This document shows, piece after piece, positions 24,628-33,110 of a stretch of DNA of 64,000 nucleotides (position 1 is the first letter of the stretch; each line of letters begins with the position of its first letter). The DNA is from Chryseobacterium indologenes. GTDB taxonomy: Bacteria; Bacteroidota; Bacteroidia; Flavobacteriales; Weeksellaceae. Location of the stretch: contig NZ_CP018786.1 in the NCBI RefSeq assembly GCF_002025665.1, forward strand, positions 4,402,001 through 4,466,000, in the 5' to 3' direction. The position numbers and the translations under genes were made by a program. The notes beneath the pieces were generated by a model. The model was not told the DNA's origin and made no database searches. It was given only the letters and a program-made list of their open reading frames with translations.

Positions 24628-25260
24628 ATGAAAAAAAAATTACTATTAGGAATATTGTTCTCTGTTTCAATTTCTTTTCACATCAAAGCTCAGGATTTTC
24701 CACAAAAATTTGAAAAAGAATTTTGCACTTGTTTATCTGGTAAAACAAATTATACTGATGAAACATTTAAAACTTGTTCCTATGAAGTAATGTCAAAACT
24801 TCAGAAAGATTTTGAAAACTTCCATAACAGCACAGCGAACAAAAACAGAAGTGATTTCATGAAAGACCTTATGATCAGATTAATAAATAATTGTGATCCT
24901 TTCTATATTCATATGGCTGATGTAAAGAAAACAGAAATGGACAAGTTGAGAAATGATTACAAAGAAATAAGTATCGATTCTCTAAAAAATAAATTTACTG
25001 AAACAAAGCTCTTAGCTGATTATTGGGAAATAGCCAACTGGTATTTTGCTCATAATGAAAATGAACAGGCTGAAAAGATGTATAAAGAAATTTTAAAAAA
25101 TGAACCCGATCAAATAGAAGCTGCTTATATGTTAGGAGCACTTTATGATGAATTGGGAAAGTACAAAGAGGCAAAGGTATTATATGACAAAGTGTATGAA
25201 AGTACAGGAAATATACAGTATAGATTATATTCGGAAATGGATTTGAAAAGGATAAAATGA
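24628..25260 (+). CDS. exported TPR-repeat protein
   Basis: A 210-aa protein with a signal peptide (LLLGILFSVSISFHIKAQ). The N-terminal half contains three cysteines (FCTCLSGK, KTCSYEV) that may form disulfides. The C-terminal part is a pair of TPR-like helices (YWEIANWYFAHNENEQAEKM, AAYMLGALYDELGKYKEAKV). It probably acts as a protein-binding scaffold in the periplasm; no partner is evident. Confidence 0.72.
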   Translation: MKKKLLLGILFSVSISFHIKAQDFPQKFEKEFCTCLSGKTNYTDETFKTCSYEVMSKLQKDFENFHNSTANKNRSDFMKDLMIRLINNCDPFYIHMADVKKTEMDKLRNDYKEISIDSLKNKFTETKLLADYWEIANWYFAHNENEQAEKMYKEILKNEPDQIEAAYMLGALYDELGKYKEAKVLYDKVYESTGNIQYRLYSEMDLKRIK

Positions 25261-25280
25261 TCATTTCATTACAAACCCTA

Positions 25281-25320
25281 TTGCGGGAAACAAAACAGGA
25301 TGCTGTTTTGTTTCCCGCAA
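25281..25320 (+). repeat. perfect 18-bp hairpin
   Basis: TTGCGGGAAACAAAACAG and its exact inverse CTGTTTTGTTTCCCGCAA surround a GATG loop. It lies 20 bp after the TPR gene. There is no T-run, so it is either a strong terminator-like structure or the end of an insertion or repeat element. Confidence 0.8.
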
Positions 25321-25330
25321 CTTGTATAAG

Positions 25331-25432
25331 ACTTCCGGAGGCCTCGGGAGATTACAAACAAAGTTGTTTTTAACTTCCGGAGAATTCGTTTGATGACAAA
25401 CATATACGTTTGTGACTTCCAGAGAACTCACT
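25331..25432 (+). repeat. 42-bp tandem repeat, three degenerate units
   Basis: ACTTCCGGAG, ACTTCCGGAG and ACTTCCAGAG occur at 25331, 25373 and 25415, exactly 42 bp apart. ACAAAC occurs in the first two units. It directly follows the 18-bp hairpin and precedes a lipoprotein gene. Confidence 0.65.
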
Positions 25433-25493
25433 TAATGAAAAACAGAATTGTACATATTCTCATTTTAAAATCATCTATGTATAATTGAATACC

Positions 25494-26081
25494 ATGAAAA
25501 ATTTTACACCGTTATTATTTTGTCTTATAATTTTATTCTCCTGTAATAAGAAAAATAATGATCACAAAATTGAAAAAGCGAAACCTGTTCTGATCAAAAT
25601 AGGTTACTACCCTACGTTTCATCTTCCTGCTGAAACCATCTTAAATTTTAACGAAAAATATTTGATTTTTTACAGCCCTGTTTCTTATAACCCACCACCA
25701 CCTCCGCCTCCATCAAAGGAAAATGGAGAAAAATGGAGTACCGAAGAAAAGAAAGAACATCTGGAATACCTCAATGAAAGGCCGGAACTGCAACCTTTTA
25801 AAATTACACTCTCTCAAAATGATATCGATCGAATTCAACGAATATCAGGTTCCTTCACTTCAGAAGATTTTAATGATAAAGATTTAAAACCCGCAATGGA
25901 TGGGATGTCAACAAACATTATTATTGTATACTCCAATGGAAAATTAGTTCAAATCAACCCGATGAACGCTCCCAATGAAAATCAAAGGGCATTATATGGA
26001 GAGATTTTAAACGTCCTCATAGAAAAGAATACAAATAAGAATAATGCTGTTATTTTACAGAAAATAAAAGGATACCACTGA
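25494..26081 (+). CDS. lipoprotein with polyproline segment
   Basis: A 195-aa protein from the ATG at 25494; the frame is open from a TTG nine bases earlier, but the ATG gives a normal lipoprotein signal (LLFCLIILFSC). A run of seven prolines (NPPPPPPPSKE) lies near residue 70. The remainder has no family I recognise. Polyproline runs stall ribosomes unless EF-P acts, so its translation may be EF-P dependent. Probably a periplasm-facing lipoprotein. Confidence 0.65.
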   Translation: MKNFTPLLFCLIILFSCNKKNNDHKIEKAKPVLIKIGYYPTFHLPAETILNFNEKYLIFYSPVSYNPPPPPPPSKENGEKWSTEEKKEHLEYLNERPELQPFKITLSQNDIDRIQRISGSFTSEDFNDKDLKPAMDGMSTNIIIVYSNGKLVQINPMNAPNENQRALYGEILNVLIEKNTNKNNAVILQKIKGYH

Positions 26082-26140
26082 TTGATAGCTATTTTTCCAG
26101 TTCTATCTCTACAGATACTCTCTGATGTTAATTTAATATC

Positions 26141-26148
26141 TAAATTTG
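26141..26148 (+). promoter_or_regulatory. -7 promoter element of the gene at 26178
   Basis: TAAATTTG matches TAnnTTTG, 29 bp before the ATG. Confidence 0.5.
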
Positions 26149-26177
26149 GATGTTGGTAACAAAAAAACAAATTAAGA

Positions 26178-26819
26178 ATGAAAATGAATTGCAACAAATG
26201 TAAAAATGAAGTGATTACTCTAAACTTTTCTGAAGAACAAAAACTTGATCTTTATATTTTGATGCAAAACGATTTAAAAGTATTTGCTGAAAAAAAAATA
26301 ATTGATGAATTCAATGTAGACAAAAATGAAGCAAAAATTATTATTCAACATGTAAACAATAGAAATAGCAGATGTGCAGAATGTGAGTTTGAAAAATTGA
26401 ATGGAGAATATATTGAATGTCCCAATTGTGGTGCTTTTAATTATAATCTTAATGAACCAGTGTTTAATATAGAATTTTGCAGTCATTTAGAGTGGTCTCT
26501 GGATTTTAAAAACATTGAAAATGAAAAGATAAAATTTTATGCTAAGTCTTTTTGGTGTGATGGTATAAGCCATTTACCAGAAGACTCAAACTCTTTACTT
26601 TATCATAATATTGAAAATAACAGGCAAATAATAACAAAAGCCTGGATTGGATATAATGGCAATGAAATTTATGAAATGAAAATCAAGTTTGGGAAAAAAG
26701 CTATAGCAAATTATAAGATTAATAAAAGTTTAATCGAATGCATTCCAGAAAATAATGAAAATCCGAATTGGATAAAGTTATTTATGGAAGATAAAAAGAT
26801 TGAAATTCAATTAAAATAA
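26178..26819 (+). CDS. cytoplasmic protein with zinc-ribbon-like cysteine pairs
   Basis: A 213-aa protein without a signal peptide. It has CxxC pairs at the N-terminus (NCNKCKNEV), in SRCAECEFEKL and in IECPNCGAFNY, which together could bind one or two zinc ions. The C-terminal half is mixed alpha-beta and not recognised. It stands among lipoprotein genes but is itself soluble. Function unknown; the Cys pattern suggests a structural zinc site. Confidence 0.6.
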   Translation: MKMNCNKCKNEVITLNFSEEQKLDLYILMQNDLKVFAEKKIIDEFNVDKNEAKIIIQHVNNRNSRCAECEFEKLNGEYIECPNCGAFNYNLNEPVFNIEFCSHLEWSLDFKNIENEKIKFYAKSFWCDGISHLPEDSNSLLYHNIENNRQIITKAWIGYNGNEIYEMKIKFGKKAIANYKINKSLIECIPENNENPNWIKLFMEDKKIEIQLK

Positions 26820-26887
26820 TAACTGTTGCTAACATAAGCTTTGGTGTATACAAATGGTATAAAAAACATCCCGAAAAAATAAAATAG

Positions 26888-27472
26888 ATGAAACCATACC
26901 TGTTACTCTTTTCCTGCCTTATCATACTACTCAACTGTTCCGTTCAAAATCTGGAAAACCAATACGAGGACAATGATCTTATTATTGAAACAATTATTGA
27001 TTTCAATCATTTTAAAGCGAAGAAAACGGACTCTACAAAGAATAAAATTGTAAACATTTTAATAAAAACTGAAGCAAATTTTCAGACTATGAATAAAAAC
27101 GATTTTGAAAAATATTTTTTACCCATAGGCGCAGATGGAAACCATGATTCCGGTTTTGAAAAATTCCTCTGCAGAGAAGACTATAAAGATTTCGCATCTC
27201 AATATAAGGAAAACAAGATTACCGAAATTAGCAGTACACTAAAGGAAAAATACAGAAACGTAAAATTATCTGAAACTGAAAAGGAGCAAACAGGATATAC
27301 TACTAATGAGTATTTAGAATTCTCAAAAATATTATTCTCCCATGATAGACAAACAGCTTATATTGAAGTAAATTATTATGCAGGAATTTACGGTGATGGA
27401 ACGGGTTATATACTTCGGAAAAATAATGGCGTTTGGAAAATTGTCCAAAGAATAAATAAATGGATAACGTAA
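26888..27472 (+). CDS. lipoprotein of unknown function
   Basis: A 194-aa protein with a lipoprotein signal (LLLFSCLIILLNC; the second Cys is the likely lipidation site). The C-terminal half contains AYIEVNYYAGIYGDGTGYIL and NGVWKIVQRINKW, which resembles the final strands of small NTF2/DUF-like domains that often end in GxWKI. No catalytic residues are visible. Confidence 0.65.
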   Translation: MKPYLLLFSCLIILLNCSVQNLENQYEDNDLIIETIIDFNHFKAKKTDSTKNKIVNILIKTEANFQTMNKNDFEKYFLPIGADGNHDSGFEKFLCREDYKDFASQYKENKITEISSTLKEKYRNVKLSETEKEQTGYTTNEYLEFSKILFSHDRQTAYIEVNYYAGIYGDGTGYILRKNNGVWKIVQRINKWIT

Positions 27473-27507
27473 AACGATAAAAAATACAAACTTTATAAAC
27501 CCACCTC

Positions 27508-27529
27508 TGCAAAGTCTGAAAACTTTGCA
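27508..27529 (+). repeat. GCAAAGT-type hairpin upstream of the SUKH gene
   Basis: TGCAAAGT / ACTTTGCA form a perfect 8-bp stem around CTGAAA. It is related to the hairpin at 21739-21758 and is followed by the same AAATAAAACAAAATCC string. Confidence 0.6.
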
Positions 27530-27581
27530 CAAATAAAACAAAATCCACCAACACACTAATTTTTATCCCCAAACTTTCTCT

Positions 27582-27589
27582 TATCTTTG
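27582..27589 (+). promoter_or_regulatory. -7 promoter element of the SUKH gene
   Basis: TATCTTTG in CTTATCTTTGTTTCAATAACG, 49 bp before the ATG; the surrounding bases match the promoters at 21922 and 23452. Confidence 0.6.
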
Positions 27590-27638
27590 TTTCAATAACG
27601 ATCTGATCAATGCTGACGACGTAACACCAAAACAAAAT

Positions 27639-28184
27639 ATGGCAACAAAAGAAGAATTCTGGGACAGGAAAAGGAAATTAAATGATGATTTTTTCGTGAT
27701 GGGCTCCGTGGCCAATCCTGCAACTGAAGAACAAATCAGAAAATATGAAGAAAGCACAGGATTTACCTTCAGCGAAGATTTTAAAGATTTCCTGACCTCA
27801 TTCGGATCCTTACTTTTTGAAGTCAAAGAAGAGATCTGGAAACGTCCCCAGGAGTTTGATGTTCTTCCAGGCTGGAAATTCGGGTATGGCTTTTTTGTGT
27901 ACGGGCTTTCGCAGGATGAAGAGATGCCTTCATGGATGGGATTTGAAGAAAAGCATCAGGGAGCCCTTGAATATAAAGAAAAACCACTGGGACAACTATT
28001 TTTCAAGCGCAGCGGAAATCTCTACAGAGCCTATACCGACAACGGAGTGATAAAAATTGAGTATGACAAATACGACGAAGAAGATCATGAAGTATTTGAA
28101 GGAAATATTTATGATTTTTTAATTGAAGAAATTAATAATTTAGAACAGGATTATCTGGAATATATCAACGAAGGAAAATCCTGA
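27639..28184 (+). CDS. SMI1/KNR4 (SUKH) family protein
   Basis: A 181-aa cytoplasmic protein. The motif NPATEEQIRKYEESTGFTFS followed by EDFKDFLTSFG is the SUKH/SMI1_KNR4 opening (about residues 25-60). Acidic stretches at the end (EYDKYDEEDHEVFEG) are common in this family. SUKH proteins are frequent immunity proteins against polymorphic toxins, and here it sits in an orphan gene array without a toxin beside it. It may therefore be an orphan immunity gene, which is inference from family habits. Confidence 0.82.
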   Translation: MATKEEFWDRKRKLNDDFFVMGSVANPATEEQIRKYEESTGFTFSEDFKDFLTSFGSLLFEVKEEIWKRPQEFDVLPGWKFGYGFFVYGLSQDEEMPSWMGFEEKHQGALEYKEKPLGQLFFKRSGNLYRAYTDNGVIKIEYDKYDEEDHEVFEGNIYDFLIEEINNLEQDYLEYINEGKS

Positions 28185-28253
28185 TGTATTTTACAAAATC
28201 TTATAATCTCTGATTTTTAAGCCTATACAACAAAACACTAAAACTTACTACCA

Positions 28254-29186
28254 TTGAAAACAAAATTATTATTCCTGTCATTTTTGGGCTCATTGCTGGC
28301 CCATGCACAAACGCTTCATTTTCAAAAGCTCGCCGGTATGTCTGCAGGCAGAGGGGCCATAACAAGTGTAATAGTAAATGATAATATTTATGTGTCCAAT
28401 GGCTATACAGCAGATAAAGAAGTCAATTATATTGAGAAATATAATATTACCGATGATAGTTGGAGTATTTTCAATGCTACTCTAAGTCCCAAAAGATTTG
28501 CTAATTCGGAGGCTTACAATAATAAGATCTATATTTTTAACGGTTTGGGGAACTGTCATCTTGAAATTTTAGATCTTGCAACCAATACCGTAACTGAAGG
28601 AGCAATTAATCCTTATTATGCCGGTGGTTCCGGTTCTGTCATACATAATGGGAAAATATATGTGTTTGGAGGCAGCGGATTAAACGGGGCCCCTATATAT
28701 TCTGATAAATTTCAGTATTATGATATTGCTTCAGATACATGGCATCCATTACCGGATATGCCTATCGCCAAAGAAACAAAAGGTAAAGTTGTTAATAATA
28801 AACTGTATGTCATTGGTGGTTTTAACGAAAATTCTTCTAATCTGATAGATGTTTACGACCTTAATACGAATCGTTGGACCAATCAGTATAAAATGCCTGT
28901 TGGGGTATCCGGGCACTCATTGGCAGTAGCCGATAATAAGATTTTCATTGTGGGTGATTATAGTAATCAGGATTTTCTGGCCTATTTTGATACTTCCACC
29001 AATAAATTCTACCAGTTATCATCCGATATGATTCCCCGAAGACACGCAACTGCAGAAGTATATAATAATAGATTATACATCATTGGTGGAAATACAAGCA
29101 CCCTCCCCTCTTCCTCTATTAAAAGTACACAATTTGCAGAGATTAATGAAATAATGTTCAATCTGAATATCCCATTATCTCCATAG
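28254..29186 (+). CDS. exported Kelch-repeat protein lacking a sorting domain
   Basis: A 310-aa protein with a signal peptide (LLFLSFLGSLLAHAQ) and about six Kelch blades, seen as repeated GK/NKLYVIGGF and W-type motifs (KIYVFGGSGLNG, NKLYVIGGFNEN). It is a paralogue of the next gene but ends after the propeller, at LNIPLSP, without the T9SS type A sorting domain. The start appears to be TTG at 28254, conserved in the paralogue. Loss of the sorting domain should leave it periplasmic instead of surface exported. Confidence 0.82.
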   Translation: MKTKLLFLSFLGSLLAHAQTLHFQKLAGMSAGRGAITSVIVNDNIYVSNGYTADKEVNYIEKYNITDDSWSIFNATLSPKRFANSEAYNNKIYIFNGLGNCHLEILDLATNTVTEGAINPYYAGGSGSVIHNGKIYVFGGSGLNGAPIYSDKFQYYDIASDTWHPLPDMPIAKETKGKVVNNKLYVIGGFNENSSNLIDVYDLNTNRWTNQYKMPVGVSGHSLAVADNKIFIVGDYSNQDFLAYFDTSTNKFYQLSSDMIPRRHATAEVYNNRLYIIGGNTSTLPSSSIKSTQFAEINEIMFNLNIPLSP

Positions 29187-29284
29187 ACAAAAAACCATCA
29201 GTACTCAGTTCCGCAAAGTCGGGAGACCTGGCGCCATCAAAAAAATAAAATCCGAAGTCTCCCACTTCAGATTCAGCTTTTACA

Positions 29285-29292
29285 TATATTTG
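29285..29292 (+). promoter_or_regulatory. -7 promoter element of the second Kelch gene
   Basis: TATATTTG in CATATATTTGTTTCTATC, 41 bp before the TTG start. It is part of the same upstream cassette as at 21922 and 27582. Confidence 0.55.
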
Positions 29293-29333
29293 TTTCTATC
29301 AATATGTAAAATAAACACGAAATCTTACTACCA

Positions 29334-30509
29334 TTGAAGACAAAATTATTATTCCTTTTATTTTTGGGCTCACTGCTAACCTATGCACAAACGCTTCAGT
29401 TTAAAACTCTCGCTAATATGTCTGCAGGAAGAGGAGCGACAACCAGTGTCATCGTGGATGATAATATATATGTGAGCAATGGATATCAGCAAAGCGGAGG
29501 TAACGCCAATTTTATTGAAAAATATAATATTACCGATAATAAATGGAGTGTGCTCAATGCGACTCTAAGTCCCAAAAAATTTGCCAATTCGGAGACTTAC
29601 GATCATAAGATTTATATTTTTAACGGTTGGGGAAACAGTCATCTTGAGATTGTAGACCTTGAAACCCAGAAAGTAACGAAGGGAGCTGTTAACCGTTCTT
29701 ATACCGGAAATGCAGGCTCTGCCATCCATAATGGCAAAATATATGTGTTTGGAGGCAGCGGACTCAACGGAGCTTCTACCACTGCATTTTCTAACAGATT
29801 CCAATATTATGATATTGCGTCCAATACATGGCATCCGTTACCGGATATGCCCACAGCCAGAGAAGCAAAAGGCAAAATTGTGAATGATAAATTGTATGTT
29901 ATTGGCGGTTTTAACGGTACTTCATCCCGCCTGATCAATGTTTACGACCTTAACACCAATCGCTGGACCGATCAATATACGATGCCTGCAGGGATATCCG
30001 GACATTCATTAGCGGTATCCGGTACTAAGATTTATATGGCAGGAGGTTATAATAATCAGGCTTTTCTAGCTTATTTTGATACGACAACCAATAAATTCCA
30101 TCAGTTATCCTCTAATATGATTCCCAGAAGACACGCTGCTGCAGAGGTATATAACAATAAATTATACATCATCGGCGGAAGTACATCGTCTTCCACCAAA
30201 TCAGCTATTAAAAGCTTACAAGCAGCTGATATTACCGAAAGTGCCCTCTCTTCAAACACAGCCAATGAAGACCGTGAGACCAAAACAAGAGTGTATACCA
30301 ATGCACAGAAGGACGGTTTTATCATCAGTAATAAAAATAACAGCAATCAATTTGAATTTACCGTTTACTCCTTAGATGGAAAAGAAATAAGCAAAAGTTT
30401 TGCTTACTATAATAAAACGATAGATTTATCCAGAGTAAAGCCCGGAAACTATATTTTCAGTTTTAAAGATGAGAAAGGAGTTTTACAGCAGATTAAAATT
30501 TTCAGATAA
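29334..30509 (+). CDS. exported Kelch-repeat protein with T9SS type A sorting domain
   Basis: A 391-aa protein. After a signal peptide (LLFLLFLGSLLTYAQ) come six Kelch blades nearly parallel to the preceding gene, then a linker and a C-terminal domain (FEFTVYSLDGKEISKSF, LSRVKPGNYIFSFKDEKGV) ending KIFR, typical of T9SS type A cargo. TTG at 29334 is the start by comparison with the paralogue (both have CTACCATTGAA). It is expected at the cell surface or outside, where the propeller could bind glycans or proteins. Confidence 0.87.
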   Translation: MKTKLLFLLFLGSLLTYAQTLQFKTLANMSAGRGATTSVIVDDNIYVSNGYQQSGGNANFIEKYNITDNKWSVLNATLSPKKFANSETYDHKIYIFNGWGNSHLEIVDLETQKVTKGAVNRSYTGNAGSAIHNGKIYVFGGSGLNGASTTAFSNRFQYYDIASNTWHPLPDMPTAREAKGKIVNDKLYVIGGFNGTSSRLINVYDLNTNRWTDQYTMPAGISGHSLAVSGTKIYMAGGYNNQAFLAYFDTTTNKFHQLSSNMIPRRHAAAEVYNNKLYIIGGSTSSSTKSAIKSLQAADITESALSSNTANEDRETKTRVYTNAQKDGFIISNKNNSNQFEFTVYSLDGKEISKSFAYYNKTIDLSRVKPGNYIFSFKDEKGVLQQIKIFR

Positions 30510-30556
30510 TCCTACCATATAATCATCTATTAAAAAATAGTAGTAAACACAACAAA

Positions 30557-31063
30557 ATGATAAAATCAAAAATAAATTTTGAGTCCTTTATAATTATTTA
30601 TTTTCTCACTTTTATGTTATCTATCATTATACCAGCTATTGTTTATGATAACTATAAAAGCATTGAACATGGCTTGAAAATTATTATGGTAGTAAAGAGT
30701 GGATTTTTATTAGTCTGTCTGGCTTTTATTCGGTTATTTTTCGTAAATATCCATACTAAAATTATAATTACTGAAAAAGATATTACATTCCAAAAACTAT
30801 TTAAATCTAAAACATTCAATTTTGCAGACCTCAATTATTTTGAAAAAAAAGAATTTGCAAAATATAAAAGTTATGATGCATTGCTTATCATTAAAGAAAA
30901 TAAAATTGTTGAACGAATTTCAAGTTTTGATTATTCAAACTACGAAGAGCTAAAAAAGAAGTTTGCAATACATGAATATAAAAATGCAGAGATTTCCTTT
31001 TTTGATTCATTGAAACTAATTACCGGACTTAATGTAAAAATTAATATAAAAAATCACAGATAA
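30557..31063 (+). CDS. small membrane protein, PH-like cytoplasmic part
   Basis: A 168-aa protein with two N-terminal membrane helices (FIIIYFLTFMLSIIIPAIV and IIMVVKSGFLLVCLAFIRLF). A soluble domain follows (IITEKDITFQKLFKSKTFNF, YDALLIIKENKIVERIS) that resembles the bacterial PH-like fold seen in many small membrane proteins. No family can be named with certainty. Two later genes in this array (38213 and 38736) have a similar layout. Confidence 0.55.
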   Translation: MIKSKINFESFIIIYFLTFMLSIIIPAIVYDNYKSIEHGLKIIMVVKSGFLLVCLAFIRLFFVNIHTKIIITEKDITFQKLFKSKTFNFADLNYFEKKEFAKYKSYDALLIIKENKIVERISSFDYSNYEELKKKFAIHEYKNAEISFFDSLKLITGLNVKINIKNHR

Positions 31064-31215
31064 TATTCAAGACCTTGGGAGTATAAAGATAGTCGCTTAT
31101 TGTAAAAACATTTCTGAAGCAATCTTTCTTATCAATTCAGATGCAGATATTCTGTATTGATATCAATCTTTGGCTTAGACAGTTTTTTTATCCACAAATA
31201 TTTTCTTGTTATTCG

Positions 31216-31223
31216 TAGATTTG
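31216..31223 (+). promoter_or_regulatory. -7 promoter element that fixes the start of the gene at 31242
   Basis: TAGATTTG matches TAnnTTTG and lies inside the longest frame, 18 bp before the ATG at 31242. The upstream TTG (31206) would be outside the transcript. Confidence 0.5.
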
Positions 31224-31241
31224 GGAACTAATAATCATGAT

Positions 31242-31901
31242 ATGAACGCTCAGGAACTTCAAACATTACTCACTGAAAGAGCTGAAAAATTTCATCTCAA
31301 AAATGAAGCATTTCACACGCTCCACGAAATACTCTCAGAAGATCCTGAAGAACTGATAGGAGGCTTTGCCCGCCACGAAATTACTTTTGTATTTGAGGGA
31401 TACCAATATCTGATTGAACAGCGATATCGGGAACCTATTATCCGGGCAAAAATAAGTCTTTGTGTGGAAAAGGAAACGTATGTTGAAAATCTAGAACCCA
31501 TCGGGTATTATGAACTTGACATGGGTTTTGATGGCGAAATAGTGGACGACTGGTTTGTCATTGAGAAGGAAAAATACCTGAAAGATATCGGAATCATATC
31601 CTATTTTCAGGAGATGAACAAAAAGATGCCTCCTCAATATTTACGTAGAAACCACAGTGAATATAAATTTGTTTCTTACATCTCCCTGATTGGAACACTC
31701 TTCATCAGCAAAGAATTTGAAGGAGCCGGAGTATTTATCAACAGAGCCAACACTTATTTAAATGACACCGATAATGTTTTACCAGATAAAGATTATTTAA
31801 AAAAATGCCGGTATTTCCTGAAAATAATGACCCGCTACTTACTAGAAAACAATTTGTTATCGGAAAGTTTGAAACAAAGATTGATGAACTATGGAAATTA
31901 A
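31242..31901 (+). CDS. protein of unknown function, first gene of a four-gene cluster
   Basis: A 219-aa soluble protein (MNAQELQTLLTERAEKFHLK ...). It has no signal peptide and no motif I recognise; the middle contains LEPIGYYELDMGFDGEIVDDWFV, reminiscent of immunity-type proteins that carry acidic and tryptophan-rich segments. The frame is open from a TTG at 31206, but the promoter position favours the ATG here. Its end overlaps the next gene by 11 bp, which indicates a shared transcript and coupled translation. Confidence 0.6.
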   Translation: MNAQELQTLLTERAEKFHLKNEAFHTLHEILSEDPEELIGGFARHEITFVFEGYQYLIEQRYREPIIRAKISLCVEKETYVENLEPIGYYELDMGFDGEIVDDWFVIEKEKYLKDIGIISYFQEMNKKMPPQYLRRNHSEYKFVSYISLIGTLFISKEFEGAGVFINRANTYLNDTDNVLPDKDYLKKCRYFLKIMTRYLLENNLLSESLKQRLMNYGN

Positions 31902-33093
31902 AGCTGCCCTCGAAAAATATAAAATCATTGGCAAATACTTTGCCCCTGATTATGAGCGGGAGAACGAAGCCTTGGCTGAATTCAAAGCAAACAATCAAAA
32001 TTTATCGGATCAACAAACAGCTGAATTACTAAATCTTCTTCAAAGTGATTCTGAAATGCCCGACAAATATTTTGTTGCTGACTTACTTTATTTATACAAC
32101 AGCTTCAGTAGAGATCTATTTGAGTCTCTATTAAAAACAGCAATACATTATAAAGATCCTAGTTTCAACAGAATATTTTTGATACCTTGTCTCAATGCAT
32201 TTGGAACTAAAGCTGTTGCCAATTACCTTGCCTACCAATTCAGCAAAGGAGACATCATCGAGCGTATAGGGATTTCTAATTTGATATATTGGCTAAAGCC
32301 ACAAGGAAATGGCGAAGCAGATCAATTGCATCATACTATTTTAGAAAAAGCCAATAACACCTCCAATTTAATTGAGCTTTTTCATTATAAGTTACAATAT
32401 GGAAACAAGCTCGATCATATCACTAATATCCCGGACAATGCTGAAAATCTTATTAAAGTGATTAAAGGGAATAAAGAATATGAAGAACTATTATTTGACA
32501 AGCTTGGCTGGATAAAAAACACCCAAATACTCATCGAAAACAAAGGAATACAAACAGATCTGTTTTACGTTCCTCCATTTACACTCAATGAAGGGGAAAT
32601 TATTATTATAAATCTTTTCCACGGACCACGCTTTCATGAAACGAAAATGTTTCTTAAAGATCTATTTTGTGGTAAAACAAACCATGAAAGTGTTATCATC
32701 CACAAAAATATGACTTTTGCTGAACATTTCAGAGAATCAAATTTCAGAAACATTTTTTATCCTATGACTGTGGGTGAATATTTAAGAAAGAACGCTAACC
32801 CTGCCAGCCGCTATACCGAAAAAATTTATGAAACGAAGTGGATCAATAAAAAAACAAAGGTTAATACCCTTGCTGGTAACTCAAGACGCTTATTAACTTT
32901 ATACACAGCTCTTTCAAAAACGAAAAATATTATTTTTGATTTAGTAGGTCAAGGTCCTGAAGGAGCGAAAGAAACTTATAAAATAGTACAGGAAGTAGTA
33001 AAAAAAGGAGGTTCTGCCATTTTACTTGACGGATATGATGATATGAAAAACGACTGTACAAAATATATTGAACTGCAATGGAAACAAGCATAA
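31891..33093 (+). CDS. helical-repeat protein with a degenerate ABC-ATPase-like C-terminal half
   Basis: A 400-aa protein. Residues 1-210 are helical and HEAT-like (SFNRIFLIPCLNAFGTKAVA). Residues ~228-385 follow the order of an ABC ATPase: LNEGEIIIINLFHGPRFHET sits where the Walker A loop should be but lacks GxxGxGKS. NIFYPMTVGEYLRKN resembles the region after the Q-loop, LAGNSRR (327-333) the LSGG signature, IIFDLVGQGPEG (347-358) Walker B without the catalytic Glu, and GGSAILLD the following strand. It probably cannot hydrolyse ATP. Function unknown; it is coupled to the gene before it. Confidence 0.55.
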   Translation: MEIKAALEKYKIIGKYFAPDYERENEALAEFKANNQNLSDQQTAELLNLLQSDSEMPDKYFVADLLYLYNSFSRDLFESLLKTAIHYKDPSFNRIFLIPCLNAFGTKAVANYLAYQFSKGDIIERIGISNLIYWLKPQGNGEADQLHHTILEKANNTSNLIELFHYKLQYGNKLDHITNIPDNAENLIKVIKGNKEYEELLFDKLGWIKNTQILIENKGIQTDLFYVPPFTLNEGEIIIINLFHGPRFHETKMFLKDLFCGKTNHESVIIHKNMTFAEHFRESNFRNIFYPMTVGEYLRKNANPASRYTEKIYETKWINKKTKVNTLAGNSRRLLTLYTALSKTKNIIFDLVGQGPEGAKETYKIVQEVVKKGGSAILLDGYDDMKNDCTKYIELQWKQA

Positions 33094-33110
33094 CGTCACT
33101 TAATAAAAAC

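Noticed and set aside
25331..25432. 42-bp spaced repeats as a possible CRISPR array
   Set aside because: Only three degenerate units share about ten bases; there are no exact repeats of 25-40 bp with unique spacers and no cas genes in the window.
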